Shown here in pieces: positions 1 through 7,965 of a stretch of DNA of 64,000 nt. The position numbers were made by a program, and so were the translations under genes. The DNA comes from Pseudomonas citronellolis (GTDB lineage: Bacteria > Pseudomonadota > Gammaproteobacteria > Pseudomonadales > Pseudomonadaceae). Numbering within the stretch: the stretch's first letter is position 1; every line of letters begins with the position of its first letter. Where the stretch lies: positions 1 to 64,000 of the forward strand of contig NZ_FOLS01000002.1 in the NCBI RefSeq assembly GCF_900112375.1, written 5' to 3'. The notes below the pieces were generated by a model. The model had not been told where the DNA came from and made no database searches. It saw only the letters and a program-made list of their open reading frames with translations.

Positions 1-338
1 CAGCGCCAGGCCTGGTCGTGCACTCGGATCGTGGTAGCCAGTACGCCAGCGAGGTTTATCGCGCGCTGCTCAAGCGGCATGGCCTGGTCTTGAGCATGAG
101 CCGCAAGGGAAATTGCTGGGACAACGCGGTCATGGAACGCTTCTTCCTGAACCTGAAAATGGAGCGGGTCTGGCAACGTGACTACGCCAACCATGCTGAG
201 GCTATGACCGACATTGCCGACTACATCGTCGGCTTCTACAACAACGTGCGCCTGCACTCCAGCCTAGGCTATCTGCCACCCACCCGCTACGAGCGCAGGC
301 CACCCAGACAACCTATCGAAGTGTCCGAAATTATTTGA
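1..338 (+). CDS. IS3-family transposase (OrfB), C-terminal part, cut by the window edge
   Basis: The reading frame is already open at base 3, so the gene starts outside the window. About 110 residues remain, from the DDE integrase core of an IS3-type transposase, which cuts and joins the element ends. The motif HSDRGSQY carries the second catalytic Asp, and NAVMERFF carries the catalytic Glu about 35 residues later. YNNVRLHSSLGYLPP is the usual end of this family. The first Asp and the OrfA part lie to the left. The right terminal repeat of the element should lie just after the stop codon, but I could not define it. The element abuts a repeat cluster rather than a gene. Confidence 0.93.
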   Translation, partial: APGLVVHSDRGSQYASEVYRALLKRHGLVLSMSRKGNCWDNAVMERFFLNLKMERVWQRDYANHAEAMTDIADYIVGFYNNVRLHSSLGYLPPTRYERRPPRQPIEVSEII

Positions 339-374
339 CCACCACAAACCAGGCCTTATCTCGGCACAGACTAG

Positions 375-1177
375 CCCCCTCTCCCTTCAGGGAGAGGGTT
401 GGGGAGAGGGGAAAGCCCGAGCGCCGGTGTCATTCCCACTGTAGGAGCGCGCCCTGCGCGCGATTCGCGCGCAGGGCCCGCTCCTACAGGTGCATGGCCT
501 AACGGAGCGCGTAGGGGCAGCCCCTTCTCTCCCTCCGGGAGAGGGCTGGGGTGAGGGAAAACCCGAGCTCCAATGTCATTCCCATTGTAGGAGCGCGCCC
601 TGCGCGCGAATCGCGGGCAGGGCCTCCTACAGGTGCATGGCCTCGCGGAGCGCGTAGGGGAATGGAATCGAGCGAGCAGGCCTGCGGCCCCCTCACCCTA
701 ACCCTCTCCCGGAGGGAGAGGGGACCGTTCGGAGTAGTCGGGGAGGTTGGAGTCAGCCGGAGACCAAGGATTCTCCGGCTGAAACCTCACTCCCAGCCGG
801 CACGGGCAGCCCCCTCTCCCTCCGGGAGAGGGTCGGGGTGAGGGGAAAGCCCGAGCGCCGGTGTCATTCCCACTGTAGGAGCGCGCCCTGCGCGCGAATC
901 GCGGGCAGGGCCCGCTCCTACAGGTGCATGGCCTCACGGAGCGCGTAGGGGAATGGAATCGAGCGAGCAGGCCTGCGGCCCCCTCACCCTAACCCTCTCC
1001 CAGAGGGAGAGGGGACCGTTCGGCGTGCGTTGGTATTTCGGCGTTAGCCGGCTAGCACAGGGATTGCCGGCTGAAACCAGGCCGCCTCTCGGCACGGGCT
1101 AGCCCGGTAGGATGGGTTGAGCGAAGCGATACCCATCACCATGGCCCGATGGGTATCGCAAGCTCAACCCATCCTAC
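375..1177. repeat. Cluster of intergenic palindromic repeats
   Basis: No gene is visible between the transposase and 1238. The stretch is built from repeat modules also found elsewhere in the window. CCCTCTCCC/GGGAGAGGG modules lie at 375-410, 521-557, 688-723 and about 811-845 and 981-1013. Palindromes of about 48 bp starting GTAGGAGCGCGCCCTGC lie at 441-489, 587-632 and 877-922. A long near-perfect inverted repeat at 1107-1177 has two 30-nt arms around a loop containing CATGG. The stretches 633-725 and 923-1018 are near copies of each other, and both resemble 51900-52000. Confidence 0.85.
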
Positions 1178-1237
1178 GAAAAGCGTCTCGCCGCAGCCGC
1201 CAGACAGGCCGCGTATGACCGCGAACGGTTACATGCC

Positions 1238-2047
1238 CTACCAGCGATAACGCAGCAACCGGCCGATACGGCCCAGGGTGGGCCAGCGCTGCATCAGTTG
1301 CACGAATGCGCGGGACGACCAGGCCATCCGCCGGCATTCCTCGGGGGTGTAGGTGAGGCGCTCCTCGACCAGCTGCAGCCCCGGCACCAGCGCCTCCAGC
1401 TCCTTGGGCTCGTCCAGTGCCCAGTGCACCCGGGCGCCGCGTGCCCAGAACGGCAGGAACAGCCCCAGCATGCGGATGCCGAAGCGGTTGTAGCCGTCGA
1501 AGATCAGCTCGCCCTGGGGGAAGCGCGCCAGCAGGCCGCGCAGCAATGCGCTCACCTCAGCTTCGCGCAGGTAGGGCATCAGGCCTTCGGCGACGATCAG
1601 CAGCGGGCGGCCGGTGGGCAGCGCGTCGAGCCAGGACGGGTCGCCCATCGCGCCGGGCAGCAGCGTGCAGCCTTCGCGTGCCGGGTATACCTCGCTGCGC
1701 AGCGCCAGCACGTCCGGGTAGTCCACTTCGAACCAGGCCACGCTGGGCGGCGGGTCCAGGCGGAACACCCGGCTATCCAGGCCGCAACCCAGGTGCGCCA
1801 CACAAGCATCGGGGTGGGCGGCGAGGAATTCGGCGGCCCAGCGGTCGAGCTTCCAGGCGCGCAGGGCGATGCCGACGTAGCTGCTGCGGCCCAGGCGGAA
1901 GCGCGCGAAGTCGTAGTCCAGGCGCGCCAGCGCGGCGGCCGCGAAGCGGTCCTGCAGCAGCGAATCGGGCAGGCGGCTTTCCATGGCCTTGGCGTAGAAG
2001 GTGATCAGCAGGGTTTCCTTGACCCCGCCGAGCTGGATGCGTGGCAT
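1238..2047 (-). CDS. Class I SAM methyltransferase of the leucine carboxyl methyltransferase / TcmP type
   Basis: A 269-residue cytoplasmic protein. Motif I, HLGCGLDSR at about residues 85-93, followed by WFEVDYPDV at about 105-113, is characteristic of the LCM/PPM1-like O-methyltransferases (COG3315), which use S-adenosylmethionine to methylate carboxyl or hydroxyl groups of diverse substrates. Length is typical of the bacterial group. The ATG at 2047 is preceded by GGGAG at a good distance. Family is assigned by motif; the substrate cannot be told from sequence. It lies downstream of a histidine phosphatase on the same strand, with a 91-bp gap, and no functional link is evident. Confidence 0.85.
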   Translation of the reverse strand: MPRIQLGGVKETLLITFYAKAMESRLPDSLLQDRFAAAALARLDYDFARFRLGRSSYVGIALRAWKLDRWAAEFLAAHPDACVAHLGCGLDSRVFRLDPPPSVAWFEVDYPDVLALRSEVYPAREGCTLLPGAMGDPSWLDALPTGRPLLIVAEGLMPYLREAEVSALLRGLLARFPQGELIFDGYNRFGIRMLGLFLPFWARGARVHWALDEPKELEALVPGLQLVEERLTYTPEECRRMAWSSRAFVQLMQRWPTLGRIGRLLRYRW

Positions 2048-2138
2048 TGGCGGCTCCCGGGGCGGACGACGGCACCGCCCTCCCCCGCAAGCCTAGGACC
2101 GCATCGGCGGATGCCGCAAGCGCAGCGGCGCCGTCGGC

Positions 2139-2732
2139 TCAGCGCAATTGCAGGCGGGCCCAGTCCCGCGGGGCAATCTCGCCGGCCAGTTGCAAGCCAC
2201 CGCGGGCGTCGCTGAACAGCACCAGCGAGGTGCCGTAGCCGGGGGTTTCCAAGTCCCGGTGGCTGAGCGCCTGGGCCAGTTGCTCCATGCATTCGCTGTG
2301 GGTGACCAGGATCAGGTTGCGGTGGCTGGCCTTGTGTTCCAGCACGTGGTTGAGCAGGTTGCCGGTGCAGTCGGCGACCCAGGCCTGGCCCAGGGTGCCG
2401 TCGCCGAACATCAGGCTGGCGGTCTGCAGGGTGCGCGTCAGCGGGCTGGCGTAGACGTCGGCGTTGTCCAGGCCGAAGCGGCTGCGGTAGTCGTCGCCCA
2501 GGGCCGTGGCCAGCGCCCCGCCGCGCACAGTGATGCCGTCCTCGGCGCCCAGGCAGGGGGCGTCGGAACGGTCGCAGCGCTCGGCGTGGCGCACCAGCAC
2601 CACCACCTCGCCCAGGCGCCAGTGGCGGGCCAGGTCGTCCTCGCCCGGCAGCGGCGGGCGCTGCGCCGCGACGCTGGCCGCGCCGCACAGGGCCACGGCC
2701 AACAGGCCGAGCAGCCCGCAGGCCAGGGCCAT
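2139..2732 (-). CDS. Exported or membrane-anchored histidine phosphatase family protein
   Basis: About 197 residues from the ATG at 2732; a GTG at 2822 would add 30 residues. I prefer the inner start because it places a hydrophobic signal segment (MALACGLLGLLAVALCGAAS) at the very N-terminus. The phosphatase motif follows as VLVRHAERC, and the second catalytic His lies in LVTHSECM. The RHAERC form resembles the Ais/PmrG group, which dephosphorylates lipopolysaccharide core heptose, so a periplasmic phosphatase acting on the envelope is plausible but not shown. The ribosome-binding site is weak for either start. Confidence 0.75.
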   Translation of the reverse strand: MALACGLLGLLAVALCGAASVAAQRPPLPGEDDLARHWRLGEVVVLVRHAERCDRSDAPCLGAEDGITVRGGALATALGDDYRSRFGLDNADVYASPLTRTLQTASLMFGDGTLGQAWVADCTGNLLNHVLEHKASHRNLILVTHSECMEQLAQALSHRDLETPGYGTSLVLFSDARGGLQLAGEIAPRDWARLQLR

Positions 2733-2969
2733 TACCCGTCTGGATGGACGCCGCCAGGTTTCCGGAATCTGCCTCACTTCGCCACAGGCCTCGCGCTCGA
2801 TGGTTCGGGACGCACCCGGCACGCTGCCGGATGCTGGCCGCCATCCTGCACGGGCGAAGGTGAAAACTCCGCGAGGCGAATGTGAGGATTTCGTTGAGCG
2901 CCAACCGCCGCTCGGGATGCCGACGACCCGCAGGGCCAGGGCCGTCGGCGGGCCCTGGCCGGGCGGGCG

Positions 2970-3398
2970 TCAGTCGCTGATGCCCTGGATGTCGTTGAAG
3001 GTGGACAGCAGGGTGTTCAGCGAATCCAGGCTGCGGTCCTTGTCCGGGGACTTGGCGTGCAGTTCCCGCACCGCGCCCTCGACCGCCGCGTTGGCGGCCT
3101 TCCAGTCCTCCGGGCTCTTGCGCTTGAGCTCGGCGGCAGCGGCTCGCCACTTGGCCTGCAGGGCGTCGACCTTGGCCCGGGCGCTGGCGAAGTCGTCGGC
3201 GCCCACCGCGTCGAGCGACTCCTCGGCCAGGCGGCCGTATTCGCTGAGGTCGCCCAGCGGGCCCTGCTGGTCGTCGGCCTCCATGCCGCTGGGCGGTGCG
3301 GCGTCTTCGGCCCAGGCCGGGTTGTGTGCGACCGGAACAACAGCAACCAGCAGCGCCGCCAGCGCCGCCGCCAATACCGTCCGCGAGGAAGAACTCAT
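2970..3398 (-). CDS. Small exported helical protein, function unknown
   Basis: A 142-residue protein. The ATG at 3398 is chosen because AGGAG lies seven bases upstream and a clear signal peptide follows (SSSSRTVLAAALAALLVAVV, with a cleavage site near AWAED). The mature part is Ala-, Glu- and Lys-rich and predicted to be almost all helix, with a repeated look of short amphipathic segments (KVDALQAKWRAAAAELKRKS). There is no cysteine and no recognised motif. It is probably a periplasmic soluble protein. It stands alone, about 240 bp upstream of the histidine phosphatase gene on the same strand. Confidence 0.7.
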   Translation of the reverse strand: MSSSSRTVLAAALAALLVAVVPVAHNPAWAEDAAPPSGMEADDQQGPLGDLSEYGRLAEESLDAVGADDFASARAKVDALQAKWRAAAAELKRKSPEDWKAANAAVEGAVRELHAKSPDKDRSLDSLNTLLSTFNDIQGISD

Positions 3399-3580
3399 TG
3401 TCTGGCTCCTTAGGCTGGCCAATGTGACTTCGAGGAGTGTAGAGGCTGGACGGTCAAATTTGCAGCCACCGGGCACGGCCTCGGCAAACCGGGAACGCCT
3501 TCGAGAAAACCCTCATCAAGGAATTTCCCTACAGCACATAACGCTCAGCTCCCACGAGCCGGATCGATAGTCTTCCCGCC

Positions 3581-3800
3581 GTCATGGCGTTTGCCATGAC
3601 AGGGTGTCGCAACCCAAAGGTCCTTCAGCACAGCAGCAGCATTCAAAGCAAAGGCGCCACGTGCGTCGCGCTTGCCTTGGTTATGGCTGGCCGTGCAGGG
3701 CAGGCTTCCGCCTGGCCGGATTCTCCTTGGACCTCCGGTTTGCGACCCCTGCACGGCTCGCCGCCCTCCGTGTCGCAACGGAAGCGGCGGGTTCCATCCG
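3581..3800 (+). ncRNA. Candidate structured leader RNA upstream of a small orphan gene
   Basis: Several strong hairpins are packed in 220 bp. There is a perfect 8-bp stem at 3581-3600 (GTCATGGC / GCCATGAC). An 11-bp closing stem pairs 3690-3700 with 3747-3757 and encloses two smaller hairpins (CAGGC/GCCTG and CCGGA/TCCGG). A further hairpin lies at about 3758-3790. TGTCGCAAC occurs twice, at about 3605 and 3771, and its complement TTGCGAC lies at 3740-3746, so alternative pairings are possible. Translated on the + strand, part of it reads GRAGQASAWPDSP, similar to the Phage ASH family; this may reflect RNA conservation rather than coding. Confidence 0.45.
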
Positions 3801-3819
3801 GTCCAAGGAGCGTAAGGAA

Positions 3820-4173
3820 ATGCACCAGTTCCCTTCCAAGCCCGCGCCCCTCCGCGCGAAGAACGCCCGCCCGGGCATTCAGCAAGAGTCTTTCAGGATT
3901 CGTGAATTCAAACCCCTTCCGGAAAGCTCGCAGGCCTTCTCCGAAGTGCTTTACATCGACACGCTGGCACCCTCGACACAGTTGCTCGACACGGCCCTGC
4001 AGCGCCTGCGGGCGCTCGGCGGCGTGCTCGACCTGCTGGAGGAGCACCCCGCCGCCAGTGCCTCGCAGTGGGACCTGGCGCGCTGGAGCGCAACGTTGCG
4101 CATGCTCCACGCCGACACCCAGGCACTGCTCGAGGCTGCGCACCAGCGCACCCACGAGGAACGCCCGGAGTAA
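3820..4173 (+). CDS. Small helical protein of unknown function
   Basis: A 117-residue protein starting at the ATG at 3820, preceded by AAGGAGCGTAAGGAA. The frame is open further upstream to 3604, but that part lies in the structured leader and is unlikely to be coding. The N-terminal 35 residues are basic and disordered-looking; the rest is helical (LLDTALQRLRALGGVLDLLEEH). The layout loosely resembles the small DUF3077-type proteins of pseudomonads, a tentative comparison. There is no signal peptide and no catalytic motif. It converges with ddlA, with 21 bp between the stop codons. The structured leader suggests post-transcriptional control. Confidence 0.6.
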   Translation: MHQFPSKPAPLRAKNARPGIQQESFRIREFKPLPESSQAFSEVLYIDTLAPSTQLLDTALQRLRALGGVLDLLEEHPAASASQWDLARWSATLRMLHADTQALLEAAHQRTHEERPE

Positions 4174-4194
4174 CCGGCCCCCGCCGCGCCCGCC

Positions 4195-5289
4195 TCAGCG
4201 GCTGGTCTGCAGGCGGCGGCGCGCGGCGTGGCGTTCCAGGGCCAGGTCGATCAGCCGGCTGACCAGTTCGCTGTAGCTCATGCCGGCAGCCTGCCAGAGC
4301 TTGGGGTACATGCTGATGCGGGTGAAGCCGGGCAGCGAGTTGAGTTCGTTGACCAGCACCTGGCCATCGCCGGTGAGGAACACGTCGACCCGCGCCAGGC
4401 CCGAGCAGCCCAGCACCTGGAAGGCTTCCACGGCGAGCTGGCGGATGCGTTCGCAGGCCGCGGCATCGATGTCCGCCGGCACCACCACCCGGGCGGCGTC
4501 TTCGTCGATGTACTTGCTGTCGTAGGAATAGAAGCCCCCACGCACCACGATCTCGCCGCAGCCGCTGGCGATGGGCTCGTCGTTGCCGAGCACCGCGCAC
4601 TCGATCTCGCGGCCGTTCACCGCGGCCTCCACCAGCACCTTGTCGTCGAAGGCCAGGGCCTCTTGCACGGCGGCGACGTAGCCGGCCTCGTCCTCGACCT
4701 TGCTGACACCCACCGAGGAACCCAGGTTGGCCGGCTTGACGAACAGCGGCAGGCCCAGTTGGCGCTGCGCTTCGGCGAAGGGCGTGCGCGCGGCGGTGGC
4801 GCGGGTCAGGGTGATGAAGGGGGTGATGGCGATGCCGGCGTCGCGCAGCAGGCGCTTGCTCACGTCCTTGTCCATGCAGATGGCCGAGCCGAGCACGTCG
4901 GCGCCGACGAAGGGGATGTCGGCCATGCGCAGCAGGCCCTGCAGGCAGCCGTCCTCGCCCTGGGTGCCGTGGACGATGGGGAAGATCACGTCGACGTGGT
5001 CGAGCAACTGGCGGCTGCCGGTTTCCACCAGCTGCCGCTCGGCCTTGCCGGGCACCACGGCCAGCTCGCGGTTGGAGCGGTTGAGCGCAATCAGCGCCGG
5101 GTTCTCCTGGTTGAGCAGGTAGTCGGAGGCGTCGTTCAGGTGCCAGCGGCCGTCCTTGTCGATGCCGATCAGCACCGGCTCGAACCGCGAGCGGTCCAGG
5201 GCATCGACTATGTTCTTCGCCGACTGCAGCGACACCTCGTGCTCCGCCGAACGCCCACCGAAAATCACCCCGACACGCAACTTGCTCAT
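4195..5289 (-). CDS. ddlA: D-alanine--D-alanine ligase
   Basis: A 364-residue ATP-grasp enzyme that joins two D-alanines with ATP in the cytoplasm, giving the dipeptide used for peptidoglycan stem peptides. The N-terminus has the typical [17 protein letters not shown]; the ATP-grasp core follows ([22 protein letters not shown]), and [10 protein letters not shown] near the C-terminus is the conserved Mg/ATP-binding end. Length and insertions fit the longer DdlA form rather than the 310-residue DdlB encoded in the division cluster. GAGGCAG before the ATG serves as ribosome-binding site. It is monocistronic, flanked by repeats upstream. Confidence 0.95.
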   Translation of the reverse strand: MSKLRVGVIFGGRSAEHEVSLQSAKNIVDALDRSRFEPVLIGIDKDGRWHLNDASDYLLNQENPALIALNRSNRELAVVPGKAERQLVETGSRQLLDHVDVIFPIVHGTQGEDGCLQGLLRMADIPFVGADVLGSAICMDKDVSKRLLRDAGIAITPFITLTRATAARTPFAEAQRQLGLPLFVKPANLGSSVGVSKVEDEAGYVAAVQEALAFDDKVLVEAAVNGREIECAVLGNDEPIASGCGEIVVRGGFYSYDSKYIDEDAARVVVPADIDAAACERIRQLAVEAFQVLGCSGLARVDVFLTGDGQVLVNELNSLPGFTRISMYPKLWQAAGMSYSELVSRLIDLALERHAARRRLQTSR

Positions 5290-5384
5290 AACTGCCTCCA
5301 GCTTGCTGATGGGCGCTTCTTATCATGGTGGTGGGGATTTTTATAGGAGCGGTGGTCGGGTGGGGTGGGGCCTATTCTGAAGAG

Positions 5385-5625
5385 CACCCTCTCCCCAGCC
5401 CTCGGCTGCGCGCCCCGCCCTGAAGGGAGAGGGGGCTTGTCCGTGCCGAGAGCAGGTATGGTTTCAGCCGGAAATCACCGCGCTTGCCGGCTGACTCGGG
5501 AAAACCAGACCGCGCCGAACGGTCCCCTCTCCCTTCAGGGAGAGGGTTAGGGAGAGGGGGCGGAGCCACGCCCGAACACCTGCATATCCGGGAGGCACCG
5601 TTCGCGAGCAAGCTCGCTCCTACGA
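5385..5625. repeat. Composite palindromic repeats between ddlA and the aldo/keto reductase gene
   Basis: The gap of about 390 bp holds no gene. From 5385 to 5563 there is a composite unit: a CCCTCTCCCC...GGGAGAGGG module, the string GTGCCGAGAG, a GCCGG...GCCGGCTGACTC stretch and a second module preceded by ACGGTCCC. The same order is found at 24238-24411 and, inverted, at 51958-52123. A REP of the GCGAGCAAGCTCGCTCCTAC type follows at 5601-5625. Just before the reductase stop codon the sequence is a short run of AAAAGCCAGAAAGCCGAAAAGCCGG-type near-repeats. Confidence 0.8.
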
Positions 5626-5681
5626 AAAGCCAAAAGCCAGAAAGCCGAAAAGCCGGAAAAGCCGGAAAAGCCAGCCCAGCC

Positions 5682-6506
5682 TCAAACCACCGCCAGGTGC
5701 ATCTTCCGCCGCGGCGGCGGGAAGGCCGCATCCAGCTTCGCCAGATCCTCCCCATCCAGCCGCAACTGCAGCGCCGCCGCATTGTCGCGGACATGCACAG
5801 CCTCCACCGCCTTGGGAATGGCGATCACCCCACCCTGGCGGATCAACCACGCCAAGGCCACCCGCGCCGGAGTGGCGCCATGGCGTTCGGCCACTTCGCG
5901 CAGGGTGGCATTGCGCAGCAGGTGGCCGCCCTGGCCTACCGGGCAGTAGGCCATCAGCGGCATGCGCTGTTCCTGGCACCAGGGCAGCAGGTCCCATTCG
6001 ATGCCGCGTTCTTCCAGGCTGTATTGCACCTGGTTGGTGGCGCAGTGCAGGGCGCCCAGTTCCTGCATGTCGTCGAGGTCGAAGTTAGAGACGCCCCAGC
6101 GGCGGATCTTGCCGTCCTGGCGCAGGCGCTCGAAGGCCTCGACGGTTTCCTCCAGCGGGTACTGGCCGCGCCAGTGCAGCAGGTAGAGGTCCAGGCAGTC
6201 GGTGCCCAGGCGCTTCAGGCTGCGCTCGCAGGCCGCCGGCACGCCGCGGGCGCTGGCGTTGTGCGGGTAGACCTTGCTGACCAGGAAGACCTGCTCGCGC
6301 AGGCCGCGGATGGCCTCGCCGACCACCTCTTCCGAGCCACCCTCGCCGTACATCTCGGCGGTGTCGATGAGCGTCAGGCCCAGCTCGATGCCTTCGCGCA
6401 GGGCCGCCACCTCGCGCTTGCGCGCCGCCCTGTCCTCGCCCAGCCGCCAGGTGCCCTGACCGATGGCCGCAACGCGCGCGCCATCGGCGAATACCACCTC
6501 TTTCAT
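5682..6506 (-). CDS. Aldo/keto reductase (YeaE-like)
   Basis: A 274-residue cytosolic NADPH-dependent oxidoreductase of the AKR superfamily. The catalytic tetrad is visible: Asp48 and Tyr53 in LIDTAEMYG, Lys78 in LVSKVYP, and His111 in YLLHWRG. The GVSNFD motif and the C-terminal AIPKAVEAVHVRDN nucleotide-binding segment are also present. Length and the DTAEMYGEGGSEE wording fit the YeaE/methylglyoxal-reductase-like branch; the true substrate is unknown. A purine-rich site (AAGGAGCAAGG) precedes the ATG. The next gene upstream on the same strand ends 18 bp away, so the two may be co-transcribed. Confidence 0.9.
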   Translation of the reverse strand: MKEVVFADGARVAAIGQGTWRLGEDRAARKREVAALREGIELGLTLIDTAEMYGEGGSEEVVGEAIRGLREQVFLVSKVYPHNASARGVPAACERSLKRLGTDCLDLYLLHWRGQYPLEETVEAFERLRQDGKIRRWGVSNFDLDDMQELGALHCATNQVQYSLEERGIEWDLLPWCQEQRMPLMAYCPVGQGGHLLRNATLREVAERHGATPARVALAWLIRQGGVIAIPKAVEAVHVRDNAAALQLRLDGEDLAKLDAAFPPPRRKMHLAVV

Positions 6507-6524
6507 GCCTTGCTCCTTCTTCGT

Positions 6525-6938
6525 TCAATGCCAGGGGTCGTAGGTGCCGAAGCTCCACACGTGGCCCTCGGGGTCGCGGCAGGTGAAGCCCTGGCCGCCG
6601 TAGTCCTCGTCGCGGATGTCGATGACCATCTGCGCGCCGGCGTCCAGCGCGCGGCGGTACAGGGCCTCGGCGTCGGGCACCAGCAGGTACAGGCTCTGGG
6701 TGCAGCCGCCGACGTCCTCGGGCCGGCGCATCAGCCGGCCGTATTCGTTGTCCACCGCCGAGCCCAGCATCAGCATGCCGCTGCCGTCGGGCAGGCACAG
6801 CTGGGCATGGGCCACGCCGCCTTCGCCGTCGTCCACCACCAGTTGGCGGACGAAGCCGAAGGTGTCGCACAGCCATTGGATGGCCGCCGGCGCGTCGCGG
6901 TAGCGCAGGCAGGGGATCAGGCGGGGATGGCTGGCCAT
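6525..6938 (-). CDS. VOC-superfamily protein, PhnB/glyoxalase-like
   Basis: A 137-residue protein with the two beta-alpha-beta-beta-beta halves of a vicinal oxygen chelate fold. It begins MASHPRLIPCLRYRDAPAA, the usual opening of PhnB-like proteins, and ends with FTCRDPEGHVWSFGTYDPW, where His and Glu positions typical of metal binding are seen. The start at 6938 has GAGGAGA six bases upstream; longer open frame upstream is excluded because it overlaps the next gene. Such proteins are glyoxalases, dioxygenases or antibiotic-binding proteins; nothing here decides which. Probably co-transcribed with the aldo/keto reductase. Confidence 0.85.
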   Translation of the reverse strand: MASHPRLIPCLRYRDAPAAIQWLCDTFGFVRQLVVDDGEGGVAHAQLCLPDGSGMLMLGSAVDNEYGRLMRRPEDVGGCTQSLYLLVPDAEALYRRALDAGAQMVIDIRDEDYGGQGFTCRDPEGHVWSFGTYDPWH

Positions 6939-6987
6939 GGCGGTCTCCTCGTGGCGCTGGGGCCCACACAGCATAGACCGCGGCCCG

Positions 6988-7536
6988 TCACAGACGCAGG
7001 CGCCAGCGCCCGTTGCGGACCAGGCGCAGCACGCCCAGCGGTTCGACGTCGATGGCGTTGAACGCCGCCGCGCCGGCCCGCAGCACGTGCAACGCGGCGG
7101 CGCGCAGCACCGCGGGGTGGCTGACGACGATGAAGTGGCCGTCCTCGTCGAAGGCGTCGAGCCAGGCGCCCACGCGCTCACACAGCTGCGCCTGGGATTC
7201 GCCGCCGTGGGGCGCGGCGGCGGGGTCCGTCAGCCAGGCGGCCAGGTCCTGCGCCGCCGTGGCCTGCAGGGCCTCCAGGCTCTGCCCGCGCCAGGCACCG
7301 TAGTCGCAGTCGCGCAGGGCTTCCAGCAGCTGCGGCTCGGCGCCCCAGGCGGCGGCGGTCTGCCGGGCGCGCAGCTCGGGGGCGCAGAGCACCCGGCGCG
7401 GCGCCTTGAGCCCGGCGCGGCGCTCGGCCAGGCGCTCGTCCTGGCCCGGTTCCAATGGCTCGTCGGCCTGGGCGAAACGGCCCTGGCGCTGGGCGGCGGT
7501 GCGCCCGTGGCAGACGAAGCTCAGGCGGCTCGGCAT
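6988..7536 (-). CDS. Histidine phosphatase-like protein with an altered RHG motif
   Basis: A 182-residue phosphoglycerate-mutase-fold protein. The usual catalytic RHG near the N-terminus reads FVCHGRT, so the catalytic His (about residue 10) is kept but the preceding Arg is Cys. The second His, in FIVVSHPAV, is present, and DCDYGAWRGQSLE matches the CobC/phosphatase pattern. It is divergent from the cobalamin riboswitch and cbtBA (its start lies about 30 bp from the riboswitch). A role connected with cobalamin metabolism, such as alpha-ribazole phosphate hydrolysis, is a guess from position; the changed Arg argues for reduced or different activity. Confidence 0.75.
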   Translation of the reverse strand: MPSRLSFVCHGRTAAQRQGRFAQADEPLEPGQDERLAERRAGLKAPRRVLCAPELRARQTAAAWGAEPQLLEALRDCDYGAWRGQSLEALQATAAQDLAAWLTDPAAAPHGGESQAQLCERVGAWLDAFDEDGHFIVVSHPAVLRAAALHVLRAGAAAFNAIDVEPLGVLRLVRNGRWRLRL

Positions 7537-7565
7537 CGAATTCTCTCCCATTCGCAGGCGCCGGG

Positions 7566-7720
7566 GTTTACACTGGCCGACGCTCTCGTAGCATCTTGTT
7601 ACTTGGAAGGAAGCCGGTGAAAACCCGGCACGGTCGCGCCACTGTATTCGGTCCCAAGGCCGAGAGTCAGACCCTTCCCTACAAAAACAGATCGCCCACC
7701 ATTTCAGGACGCGTAATCCT
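7566..7720 (+). promoter_or_regulatory. Cobalamin riboswitch controlling cbtB-cbtA
   Basis: Signature elements are in order on the + strand: GGAAGCCGGTGAAAACCCGG (about 7610-7630), then CACGGTCGCGCCACTGT (the B12-box region, about 7632-7650), then GCCGAGAGTCAGAC (about 7659-7672). It lacks the CCCCCGCAACGGTAA segment found in the second riboswitch at 18 kb. This variant is typical in front of cobalt transporter genes. The cbtB ATG follows at 7732 after AGGAGG. It would repress cbtBA when cobalamin is plentiful; outer limits are approximate. Confidence 0.93.
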
Positions 7721-7731
7721 AGGAGGTCTCC

Positions 7732-7947
7732 ATGGCTCATTCAGCCACCCACGCCGATGCCGGCGTATCGCTCCCCGTCATCCCGCTCGGCGAACTGCTG
7801 CCGTGGGCCATCTTCGGCGGCCTGCTGCTGCTCCTGGCGCTGTACTTCGTCGGCGCCGAACAGGGCGCCACCTCGATGTTCAAGGGCATGTACGTGCACG
7901 AATTCGTCCACGACGGCCGCCACCTGCTGGGCTTCCCCTGCCACTGA
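7732..7947 (+). CDS. cbtB: Cobalt transporter subunit CbtB
   Basis: A 71-residue single-pass membrane protein of the CbtB family. One transmembrane helix spans about residues 23-41 (LPWAIFGGLLLLLALYFVG), followed by the conserved metal-binding tail with HEFVHDGRH at 56-64 and a terminal Cys-His pair. With CbtA it forms a proposed cobalt uptake system that feeds cobalamin synthesis. AGGAGG lies close to the ATG. It is directly downstream of a cobalamin riboswitch and 18 bp upstream of cbtA, so the pair is an operon repressed by cobalamin. Confidence 0.95.
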   Translation: MAHSATHADAGVSLPVIPLGELLPWAIFGGLLLLLALYFVGAEQGATSMFKGMYVHEFVHDGRHLLGFPCH

Positions 7948-7965
7948 CCCCGGGGACTCCCTGAC

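Noticed and set aside
551-937. Short frames on both strands in the first repeat cluster
   Set aside because: They are translations of repeated palindromes (strings like LSRRERG and ARPARESRAG recur at each repeat cluster) and not genes.
1298-2215. Long + strand frame opposite the methyltransferase and phosphatase genes
   Set aside because: Antisense shadow; the minus strand frames show motif I of SAM methyltransferases and the phosphatase RHAERC.
3584-4276. Open frame on the + strand with ASH-like wording overlapping the small gene at 3820
   Set aside because: It lacks a ribosome-binding site and its second half is a shifted shadow of the 117-residue gene; the similarity is more likely due to the structured RNA.
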